From an uncultured Pelagibacteraceae bacterium (GTDB lineage Bacteria > Pseudomonadota > Alphaproteobacteria > Pelagibacterales > Pelagibacteraceae): a DNA stretch of 64,000 bases. The notes under the pieces were generated by a model. That model saw only the letters and a program-made list of their open reading frames with translations, had not been told where the DNA came from and did no database searches. A program made the translations under genes and the position numbers. The DNA lies in the NCBI GenBank assembly GCA_902599805.1, contig CACKGP010000001.1, positions 147,191 to 211,190 on the forward strand. The letters are read 5' to 3'. Every line of letters begins with the position of its first letter. Position 1 is the stretch's first letter. Positions 8,998 through 18,054 of the stretch are shown here, piece by piece.

Positions 8998-9470
8998 GGT
9001 TTTTATTTATTTTTTTTTTTATTTTAGTTAGTTGTACAACAATCAGTGACAGCAAGGTTAAAAAAATCTATATATGTGGAGATCATGAGTGCGCAAATAA
9101 AAAAGAAATGAACGACTATTTTGAAAATAATATTTCTATAGAGATTTACACCCTTTCAAAGTCATCAAAAAGAGATAAAGATTTTGATTTGGTAGAATTA
9201 AATATGTCAAATGAAGATAAAAAAAACTTAGTTTCAGTTGATGTACAAAAAAAACAAATTAGGGACAAAATTAAAAAAAGAAATAAAATATCAAAATTAA
9301 ATATAAAAAAAGGTGAAAACAACATAGTAAATAAAAAGCTAAAAAATAGACCTAAAATTACATTAGTGAGGCTTTGTAAAGATTTGCAAGAATGTGATAT
9401 AGATAATGTTGCAAAAATAATTATCAAAAAAGGTAATGAAAAAAAATACCCAGATTTAACAATCGAATGA
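8994..9470 (+). CDS. Small lipoprotein of unknown function
   Basis: A 158-residue protein with a short hydrophobic N-terminus and a lipobox Leu-Val-Ser-Cys (Cys14), so probably an exported lipoprotein. The mature part has Ile-Cys-Gly-Asp-His-Glu-Cys and a second pair Leu-Cys-Lys-Asp-Leu-Gln-Glu-Cys, with a very Lys-rich middle. The two Cys pairs might form disulfides in the periplasm. It sits between argC and hom with 4-base overlaps on both sides. I do not recognise a functional family. Confidence 0.7.
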   Translation: MRFLFIFFFILVSCTTISDSKVKKIYICGDHECANKKEMNDYFENNISIEIYTLSKSSKRDKDFDLVELNMSNEDKKNLVSVDVQKKQIRDKIKKRNKISKLNIKKGENNIVNKKLKNRPKITLVRLCKDLQECDIDNVAKIIIKKGNEKKYPDLTIE

Positions 9471-10765
9471 CTAAAAAAAAAAATTTTAATCTAGCAATCG
9501 TAGGTTTAGGAAATATTGGTTTAAATCTTTACAAACATCTTATAAAAAATAAAAAATCAATAATTGAAAAAAACAATGTTTTCTTTGATATTAAATATGT
9601 TTCTGCAAAAAATAAAAAAAAAAAACGAGGTATATCTATACCTAAAAAAAAATGGTTACGTAACTATTTAGACGCGTCTAAACTAGATGATATTGATATA
9701 GTCATTGAACTTATAGGCGGAGCAGACGGTCCAGCCAAGAAGCTTGTTTTTGATTCAATAAGAAGAAAAAAACATGTTGTTACTGCTAACAAATCTTTAA
9801 TATCAAAGCATGGCGATCAACTTGCCTTACTTGCGGAAAGAAATAAAGTAAATATTGAATTTGAGGCCGCTGTTGCTGGTGGTATACCAATAATAAGGAC
9901 ATTAAAAGAGGGGTTTGTTGCGAACAAAACAAAAAAAATTTATGGAATTTTAAATGGCACTTCAAATTTTATCTTATCAAGCATGGATAAAATGAATATT
10001 TCTTTTAATAAAGCTTTAAATAAAGCTAAAAAATTAGGTTATGCAGAAAGTAATCCGAAATCAGATTTAAATGGTGACGATGTACGATCTAAAGTCCAAA
10101 TACTTTCATCATTAGCTTTTAATTGTTTTATAAATAAAAATAATATTAATCAGGAGGGTATAAATTTTATTGACGAGACAGATATTAAAAACGCAAACAT
10201 ATTAGGTTATAAAATAAAACACATTGGTTTTAGCGAAATTTCAGAAGGAAAACTTATTCAAAGGGTAAATCCATGTTTGATTAAAAAGGGCTCTCGTCTC
10301 GGTAATGTCAATGGTGTATTAAACGCCGTGATTATAGAAGGCGAACCTATTGGAAAATCTGTCTTACAAGGTGAGGGCGCTGGAGCTGGTCCAACTACAT
10401 CAGCTTTAGTTTCAGATATATGTTCAATACTAAGGGGCAATTTAAAATATCCTTTTTCTGTTTCACACAAAAAAAGAAAAAAAATCAATTCTATCGATAT
10501 ATCAAATCAATTGTTTTCCAACTATATCAGACTTGATGCTGTTGATAAAAAAGGTGTTCTTTCCGCAATAACAAAAATTATGTCAAAAAATAAAATTTCA
10601 GTCAAAAGATTGATTCAGGATCCTTTAAAGGGAAAAAAGTATGCGTCTATAATAATAATTTCCCATAAAGCTAAAAACAAAAATGTTAAAAAATGTATTG
10701 ACGAATTAAATAAAAAAAATTTTATAATAAACCGTCCAAAATTTATAAGAATAGAAGAGATTTAA
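9467..10765 (+). CDS. hom: Homoserine dehydrogenase
   Basis: Reduces aspartate semialdehyde to homoserine for Thr/Met synthesis. The 432-residue product has an N-terminal NAD(P) fold with Gly-Leu-Gly-Asn-Ile-Gly, then Thr-Ala-Asn-Lys-Ser-Leu, the family signature Ala-Val-Ala-Gly-Gly-Ile-Pro-Ile, Asn-Gly-Thr-Ser-Asn-Phe-Ile-Leu, and Gly-Glu-Gly-Ala-Gly-Ala-Gly-Pro-Thr-Thr-Ser-Ala. The C-terminal 80 residues look like an ACT domain, which suggests feedback control by threonine. It is not fused to aspartokinase. Confidence 0.95.
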   Translation: MTKKKNFNLAIVGLGNIGLNLYKHLIKNKKSIIEKNNVFFDIKYVSAKNKKKKRGISIPKKKWLRNYLDASKLDDIDIVIELIGGADGPAKKLVFDSIRRKKHVVTANKSLISKHGDQLALLAERNKVNIEFEAAVAGGIPIIRTLKEGFVANKTKKIYGILNGTSNFILSSMDKMNISFNKALNKAKKLGYAESNPKSDLNGDDVRSKVQILSSLAFNCFINKNNINQEGINFIDETDIKNANILGYKIKHIGFSEISEGKLIQRVNPCLIKKGSRLGNVNGVLNAVIIEGEPIGKSVLQGEGAGAGPTTSALVSDICSILRGNLKYPFSVSHKKRKKINSIDISNQLFSNYIRLDAVDKKGVLSAITKIMSKNKISVKRLIQDPLKGKKYASIIIISHKAKNKNVKKCIDELNKKNFIINRPKFIRIEEI

Positions 10766-10767
10766 AG

Positions 10768-11709
10768 TTGATTAATCCAAAATTATTAAATAATTTCATA
10801 AAAGTTTGTGAAAGAGCTGCTTTTGGTGCTTCAAAATTTAAGGGAAAAAATGACAAAATTGCTGCCGATCAGGCAGCTGTCGATGAGATGCGTTCTGAAT
10901 TAAATAAAATTAGTTTTCAAGGTAAAGTAGTTATAGGCGAGGGTGAAATGGACGAAGCCCCAATGCTTTATATTGGTGAAAAAGTTGGGACTGGAATTGG
11001 TGAAAATCTTGATATAGCTGTAGACCCATTAGAAGGAACAAATTTTGTTGCAAAGAATTTGCCAAATGCAATCTCAGTTATGGCAATAGCTGAAAAAAAT
11101 TGCCTTTTGTCTGCACCAGATACATATATGGAAAAAATTGCAATAGGAAGTGGATATCCTAAGAATCTTATTGATTTAGATTTTTCTGTTAAAAAAAATA
11201 TAAAATTATTAGCTAATGCTAAAAATGTTAATCCAGATAAATTAACCGCTTGTGTTTTAAAAAGAGATAGACATAACAATATTATATCTTCCCTTAATTC
11301 ACTTAATGTAAAAATTAAATTTATAGATGATGGTGATGTAATGGGTGTGATATCAGTAGTTGATCCTACGTCATCTATTGATATTTATTTAGGAACTGGA
11401 GGTGGACCTGAAGGTGTTTTGGCTGCAGCTGCATTACATTGTCTTGGAGGCCAAATGCAGACTAGACTAGTTTTGAAAGATAAGGATCAGATCAAAAGAG
11501 CTGAAGCTTTGAGTATATCTGATTTTGAAAAAAAATATAGCATTATTGATATGGTAAAAGGTGATGTAATCTTTTGTGCTACAGGTATTACAGATGGCGA
11601 TATGCTTAAAGGCATTAATGACAAAGGCACGTGCTTCGAAGCAAATTCATTTGTGCTTCATAAAAGTCAGAATATTTTTAAAAAAGTTAAAAATATAATT
11701 AAGAAATGA
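10768..11709 (+). CDS. glpX: Class II fructose-1,6-bisphosphatase GlpX
   Basis: Hydrolyses fructose-1,6-bisphosphate in gluconeogenesis. The 313-residue product carries Ile-Gly-Glu-Gly-Glu-Met-Asp-Glu-Ala-Pro-Met-Leu, the metal-site Val-Asp-Pro-Leu-Glu-Gly-Thr, and Gly-Thr-Gly-Gly-Gly-Pro-Glu-Gly-Val-Leu-Ala-Ala. The start is TTG at 10768, two bases after hom; no ATG lies nearby. The 3' end overlaps recJ by 4 bases. Confidence 0.94.
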   Translation: MINPKLLNNFIKVCERAAFGASKFKGKNDKIAADQAAVDEMRSELNKISFQGKVVIGEGEMDEAPMLYIGEKVGTGIGENLDIAVDPLEGTNFVAKNLPNAISVMAIAEKNCLLSAPDTYMEKIAIGSGYPKNLIDLDFSVKKNIKLLANAKNVNPDKLTACVLKRDRHNNIISSLNSLNVKIKFIDDGDVMGVISVVDPTSSIDIYLGTGGGPEGVLAAAALHCLGGQMQTRLVLKDKDQIKRAEALSISDFEKKYSIIDMVKGDVIFCATGITDGDMLKGINDKGTCFEANSFVLHKSQNIFKKVKNIIKK

Positions 11710-13487
11710 AAACAAGTTCTGTTTCAGGAAAAAATTGGATAATAAAAAAATATAATCATGAAACAGCAAATTATTTAAAAGATAATTTCAATTTAAGTGA
11801 AATTATTTCGAAATTATTATCTATTAGAAACATTAAAATTGAAGAAGTTAATTTATTTTTAAATCCAAGAATAAAAAATCTCTTACCTAACCCTTTCATC
11901 CTAAAAGATATGGAGAAAAGTGTAAACAGAACAATTAAAGCAATTGTATCAAAAGAAAAAATTGGAATATTTGGTGATTATGATGTTGATGGCGCAACCT
12001 CTACTGCTCTATTGGGAAATTACTTTAATAAACTAGGACAGTTTTCATCAATTTATATCCCAGATAGAAAAAAAGAAGGGTATGGGCCAAATCCTCAGGG
12101 TTTTAATAAACTCATATCTGAAGGTTCTAGCGTAATTTTTACAGTAGATTGTGGTACAATGTCTTTTGACACGATCAATTCATTAAAAAATAAAATTGAT
12201 GTTATTGTTCTAGATCATCACCAATCAGAAATTAAACTTCCAAAAGCCTTTTCTGTCGTTAATCCTAATAGATTCGATGATAACTCAAAATTAAATTATC
12301 TTTGTGCTGCAGGAGTTTGTTATATGTTTCTTATCGCTTTAAATAAAAAATTAAGAGATTTAAATTGGTTTGAAACAAATCATGTTAAAGAACCTAACCT
12401 TATAGATTTTCTAGATTTAGTTTCACTCGGTACCGTTTGTGATGTAGTTCCTCTTGTCGGTTTAAATAGAGCTTTTGTTAGCCAAGGTTTAAAAATTATC
12501 AATAAGATCTCTAATCCAGGACTAAAAATTTTAAAAAATATATGTGGCATTGAATCAAATTTAAATACTTATCATTTAGGATATGTTTTAGGACCCAGAA
12601 TTAATGCAGGGGGAAGAGTGGGCAAGTGTTCTCATGGGGCAAATCTACTATTAAGTAAAGATCCCAAAGAGGTTTATACAATCGCATCAGAACTTGAAAA
12701 TTTTAATAATGAGAGAAAGTTTCTAGAAAAAGATATGTTCAATAAAATTGAAAAAAAAATAGTATTTAATCCAAATGAACCTGTTACAGTTCTATCTGGA
12801 CATAATTTACATGGAGGAATAATTGGTATTATTGCCTCTAGATTAAAAGATAAATTTAATAAACCAACGATAATAATATCCATCTCAAATGGTATCGGTA
12901 AAGCTTCTGCAAGGTCTGTTTATGGTTTTGATATTGGAACCTTTATAATTAATGCAGTTCAAAAAAACATCTTAATGAGTGGTGGAGGTCATAAGATGGC
13001 AGCCGGATTTAGTATTAAAGAAGAAAAAATTGAAGAATTCAAAAATTTTATAAATAAATGTTTTTTAAAAATTAAAAAAGATTTAAAAAAAAACGATGAA
13101 ATATTTTATGATTCGATAATATCTCCTTCCGCATTAAACGAAAACTTTTATCACGAAATAAATTCATTATCACCATTTGGATCTGGTAACCCTGAACCTA
13201 GATTTGTAATTGAAAACTTGGAAATATTAAGATCTTCAATTGTGGGTGAAAAGCACATAAAGTCTGTATTAGCAGGTGATGACGGCTCTACAGTTAAAAG
13301 TGTCACATTTAACGCAGTTAGCACAAATTTACAAAGTTATTTGCTAGCTAATAATCGAAAGAAAATTAATATTTTCGGTAAATTAAGTCTTAATGAATGG
13401 AAAGGTAAAAAAAATGTAGAGTTTATTATCGATGATATTTCTGTTAATAAGACAATTAAAAATTTGGTCCCATCGTCTAACGGTTAG
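11706..13487 (+). CDS. recJ: Single-stranded-DNA exonuclease RecJ
   Basis: A 5'-3' single-strand exonuclease of recombination and repair. The 593-residue protein has the DHH-phosphoesterase motifs Gly-Asp-Tyr-Asp-Val-Asp-Gly-Ala, Val-Asp-Cys-Gly and Asp-His-His-Gln, then the DHHA1 block with Ser-Gly-Gly-Gly-His-Lys-Met-Ala-Ala-Gly, and an OB-like C-terminal domain. The final 22 bases (13466-13487) lie inside tRNA-Glu; the TAG stop is in the D-arm of the tRNA. Confidence 0.94.
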   Translation: MKTSSVSGKNWIIKKYNHETANYLKDNFNLSEIISKLLSIRNIKIEEVNLFLNPRIKNLLPNPFILKDMEKSVNRTIKAIVSKEKIGIFGDYDVDGATSTALLGNYFNKLGQFSSIYIPDRKKEGYGPNPQGFNKLISEGSSVIFTVDCGTMSFDTINSLKNKIDVIVLDHHQSEIKLPKAFSVVNPNRFDDNSKLNYLCAAGVCYMFLIALNKKLRDLNWFETNHVKEPNLIDFLDLVSLGTVCDVVPLVGLNRAFVSQGLKIINKISNPGLKILKNICGIESNLNTYHLGYVLGPRINAGGRVGKCSHGANLLLSKDPKEVYTIASELENFNNERKFLEKDMFNKIEKKIVFNPNEPVTVLSGHNLHGGIIGIIASRLKDKFNKPTIIISISNGIGKASARSVYGFDIGTFIINAVQKNILMSGGGHKMAAGFSIKEEKIEEFKNFINKCFLKIKKDLKKNDEIFYDSIISPSALNENFYHEINSLSPFGSGNPEPRFVIENLEILRSSIVGEKHIKSVLAGDDGSTVKSVTFNAVSTNLQSYLLANNRKKINIFGKLSLNEWKGKKNVEFIIDDISVNKTIKNLVPSSNG

Positions 13488-13540
13488 GACAGATGGTTTT
13501 CAATCATCTAATCGGGGTTCGATTCCCCGTGGGACCGCCA
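13466..13540 (+). tRNA. tRNA-Glu (UUC)
   Basis: Acceptor GGTCCCA (13466-13472) pairs with TGGGACC, followed by discriminator G and encoded CCA. The anticodon loop TTTTCAA between GATGG and TCATC gives anticodon TTC, and the T-arm is CGGGG-TTCGATT-CCCCG. The 5' end overlaps the recJ 3' end, and the 3' half is antisense to the last codons of the O-antigen ligase-like gene. Confidence 0.96.
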
Positions 13541-14823
13541 TCAATTTTACTTTTGCTTATATATCCAACTAAAACACTTAAAACCAAAAATATAATTACG
13601 GAATTATTCGTTGTAAAAAAACTACCAGATGATTTTAAAGGGAAAATCTCCATTAAAAAAATATAATAAAAAGGTGAATAAATATATTTATAATCTGATG
13701 ATATTAAGAGACGGTAAGACTTTCTTAAAACTAAAATTAATACGGTCAAAAAAATTAAAAAACCAAACGTTCCTAAATCTGTTAAAATTTCCAAGTAATA
13801 ATTGTGTGGATGCATATTACAAGTTGTTCTCTCATTAATATTCTCTATTTTTCTTTTTGGACAATTAAATCTAAATGATTTAACACCTCCACCGATAAAT
13901 TTATTTAATTTAAAAGTTGAAACACCCGAGTCAAATTCATGGATATAAAATGGTCTTTTATTGTAAACTAAATCTGAACCAATACCAGTTATTCTAAAAC
14001 TATAAAGTGAGATTATTTTTATTGTTTGTTCATAAAAAGTTTTATAGTAGATTTTTAGTGTTGGACTAGAATAAATTGAAATTGTTAATACAAAGCATAT
14101 CAAGATAAAAATTTGTAAAAAATATTTTTTTAAAGTTTTATTAGTAAATAAAATTAAAATAATACTTAATATAAACAAAATTAATGGCATTCTATTTCCC
14201 GAGAAGATAATTGAAAGAATTATAATTAAAAATAAAACTGAAAGGGCATAGATTTTAAAATTAGTTTTTTTAGTTACGACAAAAACAGATATAGTATAAA
14301 AAAGAAATAAAGAAAATCTTTGAATAAATCCGCCTGCTATAGCTTCGTCCTGAAAAACTCCTGTTACCTTGTAAGTATTTGGACTTACCTGGCCCAACAA
14401 ATTCTTTCCAACAAAAAATTGTATAATTACATCTACGCTTACTAAAAATACGGCAAGAGAATATATTATAAATATTAGTTTAAAGTTTATTAGGTTTTTT
14501 TCAATTAATAATCTTATTGTTAAATAGAAAAACAAGTATCTTAAAAAAAAGAAACTTTTATTTAAAATATAATAATCTGTATTTGTATTTTGGGTAATGT
14601 ACTTAAGTTCTATAGTATTCCATAATCCTGTAAATAAAATATATATAAAAAATAAAACTATCAACTTATCCAATAATCCTATTTTATATCTATATCCTTT
14701 AACATATAAAAACAGACCTATTAGGATTAGAAGCAATATATTTAGATTTAAAATGAATGTTCCAAGTATGTAACTAATGGGAATAAGAGATATAATAATA
14801 GAAATTAGGTTTTGCTTTGACAC
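13504..14823 (-). CDS. O-antigen ligase / Wzy-like polytopic membrane protein
   Basis: A 439-residue protein with about 10-12 hydrophobic segments and a long non-membrane loop carrying Met-His-Pro-His-Asn-Tyr-Tyr-Leu-Glu-Ile-Leu, the pattern seen in the large periplasmic loop of WaaL/Wzy_C proteins. It would join or polymerise surface polysaccharide at the periplasmic face; whether ligase or polymerase cannot be told from sequence. The last dozen codons are antisense to tRNA-Glu, so the C-terminal Gly-Pro-Thr-Gly-Asn-Arg-Thr-Pro tail is tRNA-derived. The gene stands alone, about 28 kb from the glycan island. Confidence 0.82.
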   Translation of the reverse strand: MSKQNLISIIISLIPISYILGTFILNLNILLLILIGLFLYVKGYRYKIGLLDKLIVLFFIYILFTGLWNTIELKYITQNTNTDYYILNKSFFFLRYLFFYLTIRLLIEKNLINFKLIFIIYSLAVFLVSVDVIIQFFVGKNLLGQVSPNTYKVTGVFQDEAIAGGFIQRFSLFLFYTISVFVVTKKTNFKIYALSVLFLIIILSIIFSGNRMPLILFILSIILILFTNKTLKKYFLQIFILICFVLTISIYSSPTLKIYYKTFYEQTIKIISLYSFRITGIGSDLVYNKRPFYIHEFDSGVSTFKLNKFIGGGVKSFRFNCPKRKIENINERTTCNMHPHNYYLEILTDLGTFGFLIFLTVLILVLRKSYRLLISSDYKYIYSPFYYIFLMEIFPLKSSGSFFTTNNSVIIFLVLSVLVGYISKSKIDGGPTGNRTPIR

Positions 14824-14949
14824 ATAACTTAGTAAATCAAAGTAATAGAGTTTTCAAATAAATTTTGAGTTGAAAGCGATTTCATTTTATGTCTTTAATC
14901 CACTTTATATTATTGTTAATAAGATATATTCTTGCTTGAATTTATTGAT

Positions 14950-15906
14950 ATGCATAAAATTGGTATAATAGAAAACATTGCAGAAGAAGGCATTTCATTA
15001 CTTAAAAACAATAAAAAGTTTCAATATGAAATAATCGAAGATGTCTCTAAAGAGAGTCTCATAAAGGTTCTTCCAAATTTTGACGGAATCACTCTACGTG
15101 TTGCAAAACTTGACTCGGATATATTAAAACATTGTAAAAAACTTAAAGTTATATCTAGGCATGGAGTAGGATATGATAATGTAGATCTTAATTTTTTAAA
15201 AAAGAATAATATAAAACTTTTAATTACAGCGACAGCTAATGCCGTATCTGTTGCGGAACATGTAATGTATATGATCTTATGTTTATCGAAAGGAATTACA
15301 CAATATGATTCAATGGTTAGATCTGGCAAATTTAGAGATGCTGTTAACAATGTTTCAACTTACGAATTACTTAAAAAAAATATTTTAATTATGGGTTTTG
15401 GAAGAATTGGTAGAATTTTAATTAAAAGATGTTTGGGATTTGAAATGAACGTTGAAGTATACGATCCATTCGTAAATAAAAATGATATTGAAAATTACGG
15501 TGGTGTAAAAGTTAATAATTTGAACAATTCATTAAAAACATGCGATTTTATCTCAATACACATGCCTCTCAACGAAAAAACTAAAAATTTAATTGATTTT
15601 AACAAACTAAAATCAATGAAAAATAATGCTATTATTATAAATACAGCAAGGGGTGGAATTATAAATGAAATAGATCTTGATAAAGCTCTAAAACAAAATC
15701 TTATTTTTGGAGCTGGACTTGATGTTTTTGAAAAAGAACCAATTGAGATGAACAGTCCTTTAATTAAAAATAATAAAATTTTATTAAGTCCGCATTCAGC
15801 TACGTTCACAAAAGAATGTAAAATTAGGATGGGAAAGCAAACTGTTCAAAATTTGATAGATTTTTTTGAAGGGACTATTAAAAAAAATATGATTGTTAGT
15901 TTATGA
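14950..15906 (+). CDS. D-isomer 2-hydroxyacid dehydrogenase (3-phosphoglycerate dehydrogenase-like)
   Basis: An NAD-dependent dehydrogenase of about 318 residues. It shows Arg-His-Gly-Val-Gly-Tyr-Asp-Asn-Val-Asp, a nucleotide-binding Gly-Phe-Gly-Arg-Ile-Gly, His-Met-Pro-Leu-Asn, Asn-Thr-Ala-Arg-Gly-Gly with the catalytic Arg, Asp-Val-Phe-Glu-Lys-Glu-Pro, and a catalytic Ser-Pro-His-Ser-Ala. No C-terminal ACT domain is present, so it could be SerA-like or act on another hydroxyacid. An in-frame TTG lies at 14932; the ATG at 14950 gives the normal N-terminus. Its stop overlaps the next gene by 4 bases. Confidence 0.88.
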   Translation: MHKIGIIENIAEEGISLLKNNKKFQYEIIEDVSKESLIKVLPNFDGITLRVAKLDSDILKHCKKLKVISRHGVGYDNVDLNFLKKNNIKLLITATANAVSVAEHVMYMILCLSKGITQYDSMVRSGKFRDAVNNVSTYELLKKNILIMGFGRIGRILIKRCLGFEMNVEVYDPFVNKNDIENYGGVKVNNLNNSLKTCDFISIHMPLNEKTKNLIDFNKLKSMKNNAIIINTARGGIINEIDLDKALKQNLIFGAGLDVFEKEPIEMNSPLIKNNKILLSPHSATFTKECKIRMGKQTVQNLIDFFEGTIKKNMIVSL

Positions 15907-16403
15907 TTGGTTTTAAAAAAATTGGTTTTTTAGAAATTTTGGTTTTTTTTTCTGCATTCTATGTCATATCTACCTTAATCTGGACTGCATCTACAAGATC
16001 GTCTGTTCAAGAAAAGGCAAATTTAATTAAATCTAATCATCAAATTATCGTAAATTTTGTAAATAAAGAAATAAACAATTGTGACAGAGGTAATGATCAA
16101 ACTAAAACTATTTGGGGTGACTTATGTATTGATAGTTGGTCATCTAAGAAAATAATCAATTATATAAATCTAAATCTCAAGCTTAGAAACCCACATTCAA
16201 ATAGTAAAATTATTGTAAAATCTGCTCAAGACCCAAGATTACAAGCTGAGGGAAAAGCAGGTCAATCAACTGAAATGGGAACAATTTTTGTAAGTAACAA
16301 AGATTTTCAGTCAGATCCAGGTTCTGAATGGATAATCGGCACATGTGTTAAATCGCCATGTGTTGCTGCGGGAAATAATGAGCTTACTTCGTTGTATAGA
16401 TAA
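15903..16403 (+). CDS. Membrane-anchored protein of unknown function
   Basis: A 166-residue protein with one N-terminal membrane segment (about residues 11-29) preceded by Lys residues, and a soluble domain, probably outside the cytoplasm, with cysteine pairs (Asn-Asn-Cys-Asp, Leu-Cys-Ile-Asp, and Cys-Val-Lys-Ser-Pro-Cys). The start resembles a pilin-like helix, but the canonical Gly-Phe-x-x-x-Glu prepilin site is not met. Overlaps the dehydrogenase by 4 bases. Function unknown. Confidence 0.65.
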   Translation: MIGFKKIGFLEILVFFSAFYVISTLIWTASTRSSVQEKANLIKSNHQIIVNFVNKEINNCDRGNDQTKTIWGDLCIDSWSSKKIINYINLNLKLRNPHSNSKIIVKSAQDPRLQAEGKAGQSTEMGTIFVSNKDFQSDPGSEWIIGTCVKSPCVAAGNNELTSLYR

Positions 16404-16453
16404 TTTTGCAATTGAAATTTGTCTTTTTTAATTATAAAAACAAGTTCTCTAAC

Positions 16454-16529
16454 GGGCCGTTAGCTCAGCTGGTAGAGCACTTCCCTTTTAAGGAAGGTGT
16501 CGTTGGTTCGAATCCAACACGGCTCACCA
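16454..16529 (+). tRNA. tRNA-Lys (UUU)
   Basis: 76 bases: acceptor GGGCCGT pairs with ACGGCTC, discriminator A, encoded CCA. Anticodon stem CTTCC/GGAAG encloses CTTTTAA, giving anticodon TTT. The T-loop is TTCGAAT. A possible -10 TATAAA lies at 16433-16438. Confidence 0.96.
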
Positions 16530-16535
16530 ATAAAT

Positions 16536-17384
16536 TTAAGTTTTAATAGGTGGGTAATCCAAAATAATCTCAGGTATCCAATTATTTAGATTTTTAATTC
16601 TATTATCACTTGAAGGGTGTGTACTTAAAAACTGAGGAGGGGCCTTTCCTTTTTGAGCTTTTTTCATTCTATCCCATAAACTTGTAGACTCTTTTATATT
16701 GTAACCAGATAAGGACGAGAAAATTAGTCCCAAATAATCAGCTTCACTCTCTTGTTTTCTTCCAAAAGGATTCATTATACCAAGCTGCAGTACATCCATT
16801 CCAGTTGCTCTTCCTACAGTGTTTCTAGTCTGTGATATCTTACCACCAGTAAATATATCAGCTATTTGGGTTGTTACATTAACGGCCATTGCAGCACTCA
16901 TTCTTTCTACAGAATGCTTTGCAACTGCATGAGCAATTTCATGACCCATTATTGTTGCTAAACCATTAGTATTTTTTGCAACGTCTAGTATCCCGGTATA
17001 AACAGCGATTTTACCACCTGGCATGCACCAAGCATTCTTAATTTTTTTATCATCAATTAAAATATATTCCCAATCAAAATTAATTGTTGGATCCTCTTTT
17101 TTTTCATTTCTAAAAAATGTTGACACAGATTTTGATATTTTATTTCCAATATCAATTATGCTGTTCAAATCTTTGCCACTCTTCACAAGCTTTATTTTTT
17201 TTGAATTTTTGAGTTTTGTATAAGCTTTAGCCGCTTGATTATTAATCATACTTTCTGGATATAATGTTAATTGTTTACGCTCTGTAATTGGCACTGTTCC
17301 GCAACCATGTAAAAAATAAGATCCACAGGTGCATCCAATAAATCCAAGAAATTTTCTTCTATTTATGATATGACTATTACTCAT
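16536..17384 (-). CDS. M48-family zinc metalloprotease, exported lipoprotein
   Basis: A 282-residue M48 peptidase. Zinc-site His-Glu-Ile-Ala-His is at 148-152, with the third ligand Glu in Glu-Ser-Glu-Ala-Asp at about 214. The N-terminus has Arg-Arg-Lys-Phe-Leu-Gly (residues 9-14), a plausible Tat signal, followed by a lipobox Leu-His-Gly-Cys (Cys28). It is probably anchored in the periplasm and may act in outer-membrane protein quality control, as described for the BepA/LoiP group. No TPR repeats, unlike BepA. Confidence 0.88.
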   Translation of the reverse strand: MSNSHIINRRKFLGFIGCTCGSYFLHGCGTVPITERKQLTLYPESMINNQAAKAYTKLKNSKKIKLVKSGKDLNSIIDIGNKISKSVSTFFRNEKKEDPTINFDWEYILIDDKKIKNAWCMPGGKIAVYTGILDVAKNTNGLATIMGHEIAHAVAKHSVERMSAAMAVNVTTQIADIFTGGKISQTRNTVGRATGMDVLQLGIMNPFGRKQESEADYLGLIFSSLSGYNIKESTSLWDRMKKAQKGKAPPQFLSTHPSSDNRIKNLNNWIPEIILDYPPIKT

Positions 17385-17436
17385 AAGATGATATTAACAA
17401 AGTTTAACAAAAAATTCTATTTAAGCATTTAACTTT

Positions 17437-18054
17437 ATGCCAAATAAAAAGTCAAAAAGGTCTTTGTTTTCAGCATTACGTAACAATTTTATAGCTGGAA
17501 TTGTTGTTTTGATACCTATTGGTATAACTCTTTATCTAACACTATTCATTATTAAAATTTCGTCTAAAATTTTACCTAAAGAAATAAATCCTAATTATTA
17601 TCTACCTTATAATATACCAGGATTAGAAATATTAATTTCAGTCTTTATAATTACTTTTGTTGGTTGGCTTTCTCTTTCATTTTTAGGAAAAAAACTTTTT
17701 GATTTGTTTGAACAAGTTTTAAATAAAATCCCAATTTTAAGAACTATTTATTCTGCAGTAGGTCAACTAACAGAAACTTTTGCTAAAAGCAAAGGTGATA
17801 AAAAATCAGTAGTATTAGTTGAATATCCCAGAAAAGGAACCTGGGCTGTGGGTTTTGCTACAAAAGAGAATACTAGTGAAATTAAAGATAAAGTCGGACA
17901 AGAATTAATAAATGTTTTTGTACCAACAACTCCAAATCCAACCAGCGGTTTTCTTTTAATGTTTTTGAAAAAAGAAGTTATTTTTTTAGACATGACTTTT
18001 GAACAAGCCTCAAAATTTATTGTATCTGCTGGCAGTACAGACCCAAATAGCTAA
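17437..18054 (+). CDS. DUF502 membrane protein
   Basis: A 205-residue protein with two membrane helices (about residues 14-36 and 58-80) and a soluble C-terminal domain. Recognisable DUF502 elements are Gly-Ile-Val-Val-Leu-Ile-Pro-Ile-Gly-Ile-Thr, Ile-Pro-Ile-Leu-Arg-Thr-Ile-Tyr, Val-Leu-Val-Glu-Tyr-Pro-Arg-Lys-Gly, and Val-Phe-Val-Pro-Thr-Thr-Pro-Asn-Pro-Thr-Ser-Gly. Function unknown in bacteria. It converges on recG with a 4-base overlap, a common alphaproteobacterial pairing. Confidence 0.85.
   Translation: MPNKKSKRSLFSALRNNFIAGIVVLIPIGITLYLTLFIIKISSKILPKEINPNYYLPYNIPGLEILISVFIITFVGWLSLSFLGKKLFDLFEQVLNKIPILRTIYSAVGQLTETFAKSKGDKKSVVLVEYPRKGTWAVGFATKENTSEIKDKVGQELINVFVPTTPNPTSGFLLMFLKKEVIFLDMTFEQASKFIVSAGSTDPNS

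Noticed and set aside
15903..16403. Type IV pilin-like protein
   Set aside because: The N-terminus has Gly-Phe and a hydrophobic helix but not the canonical cleavage motif with Glu at position 5, and no pilus genes are nearby.
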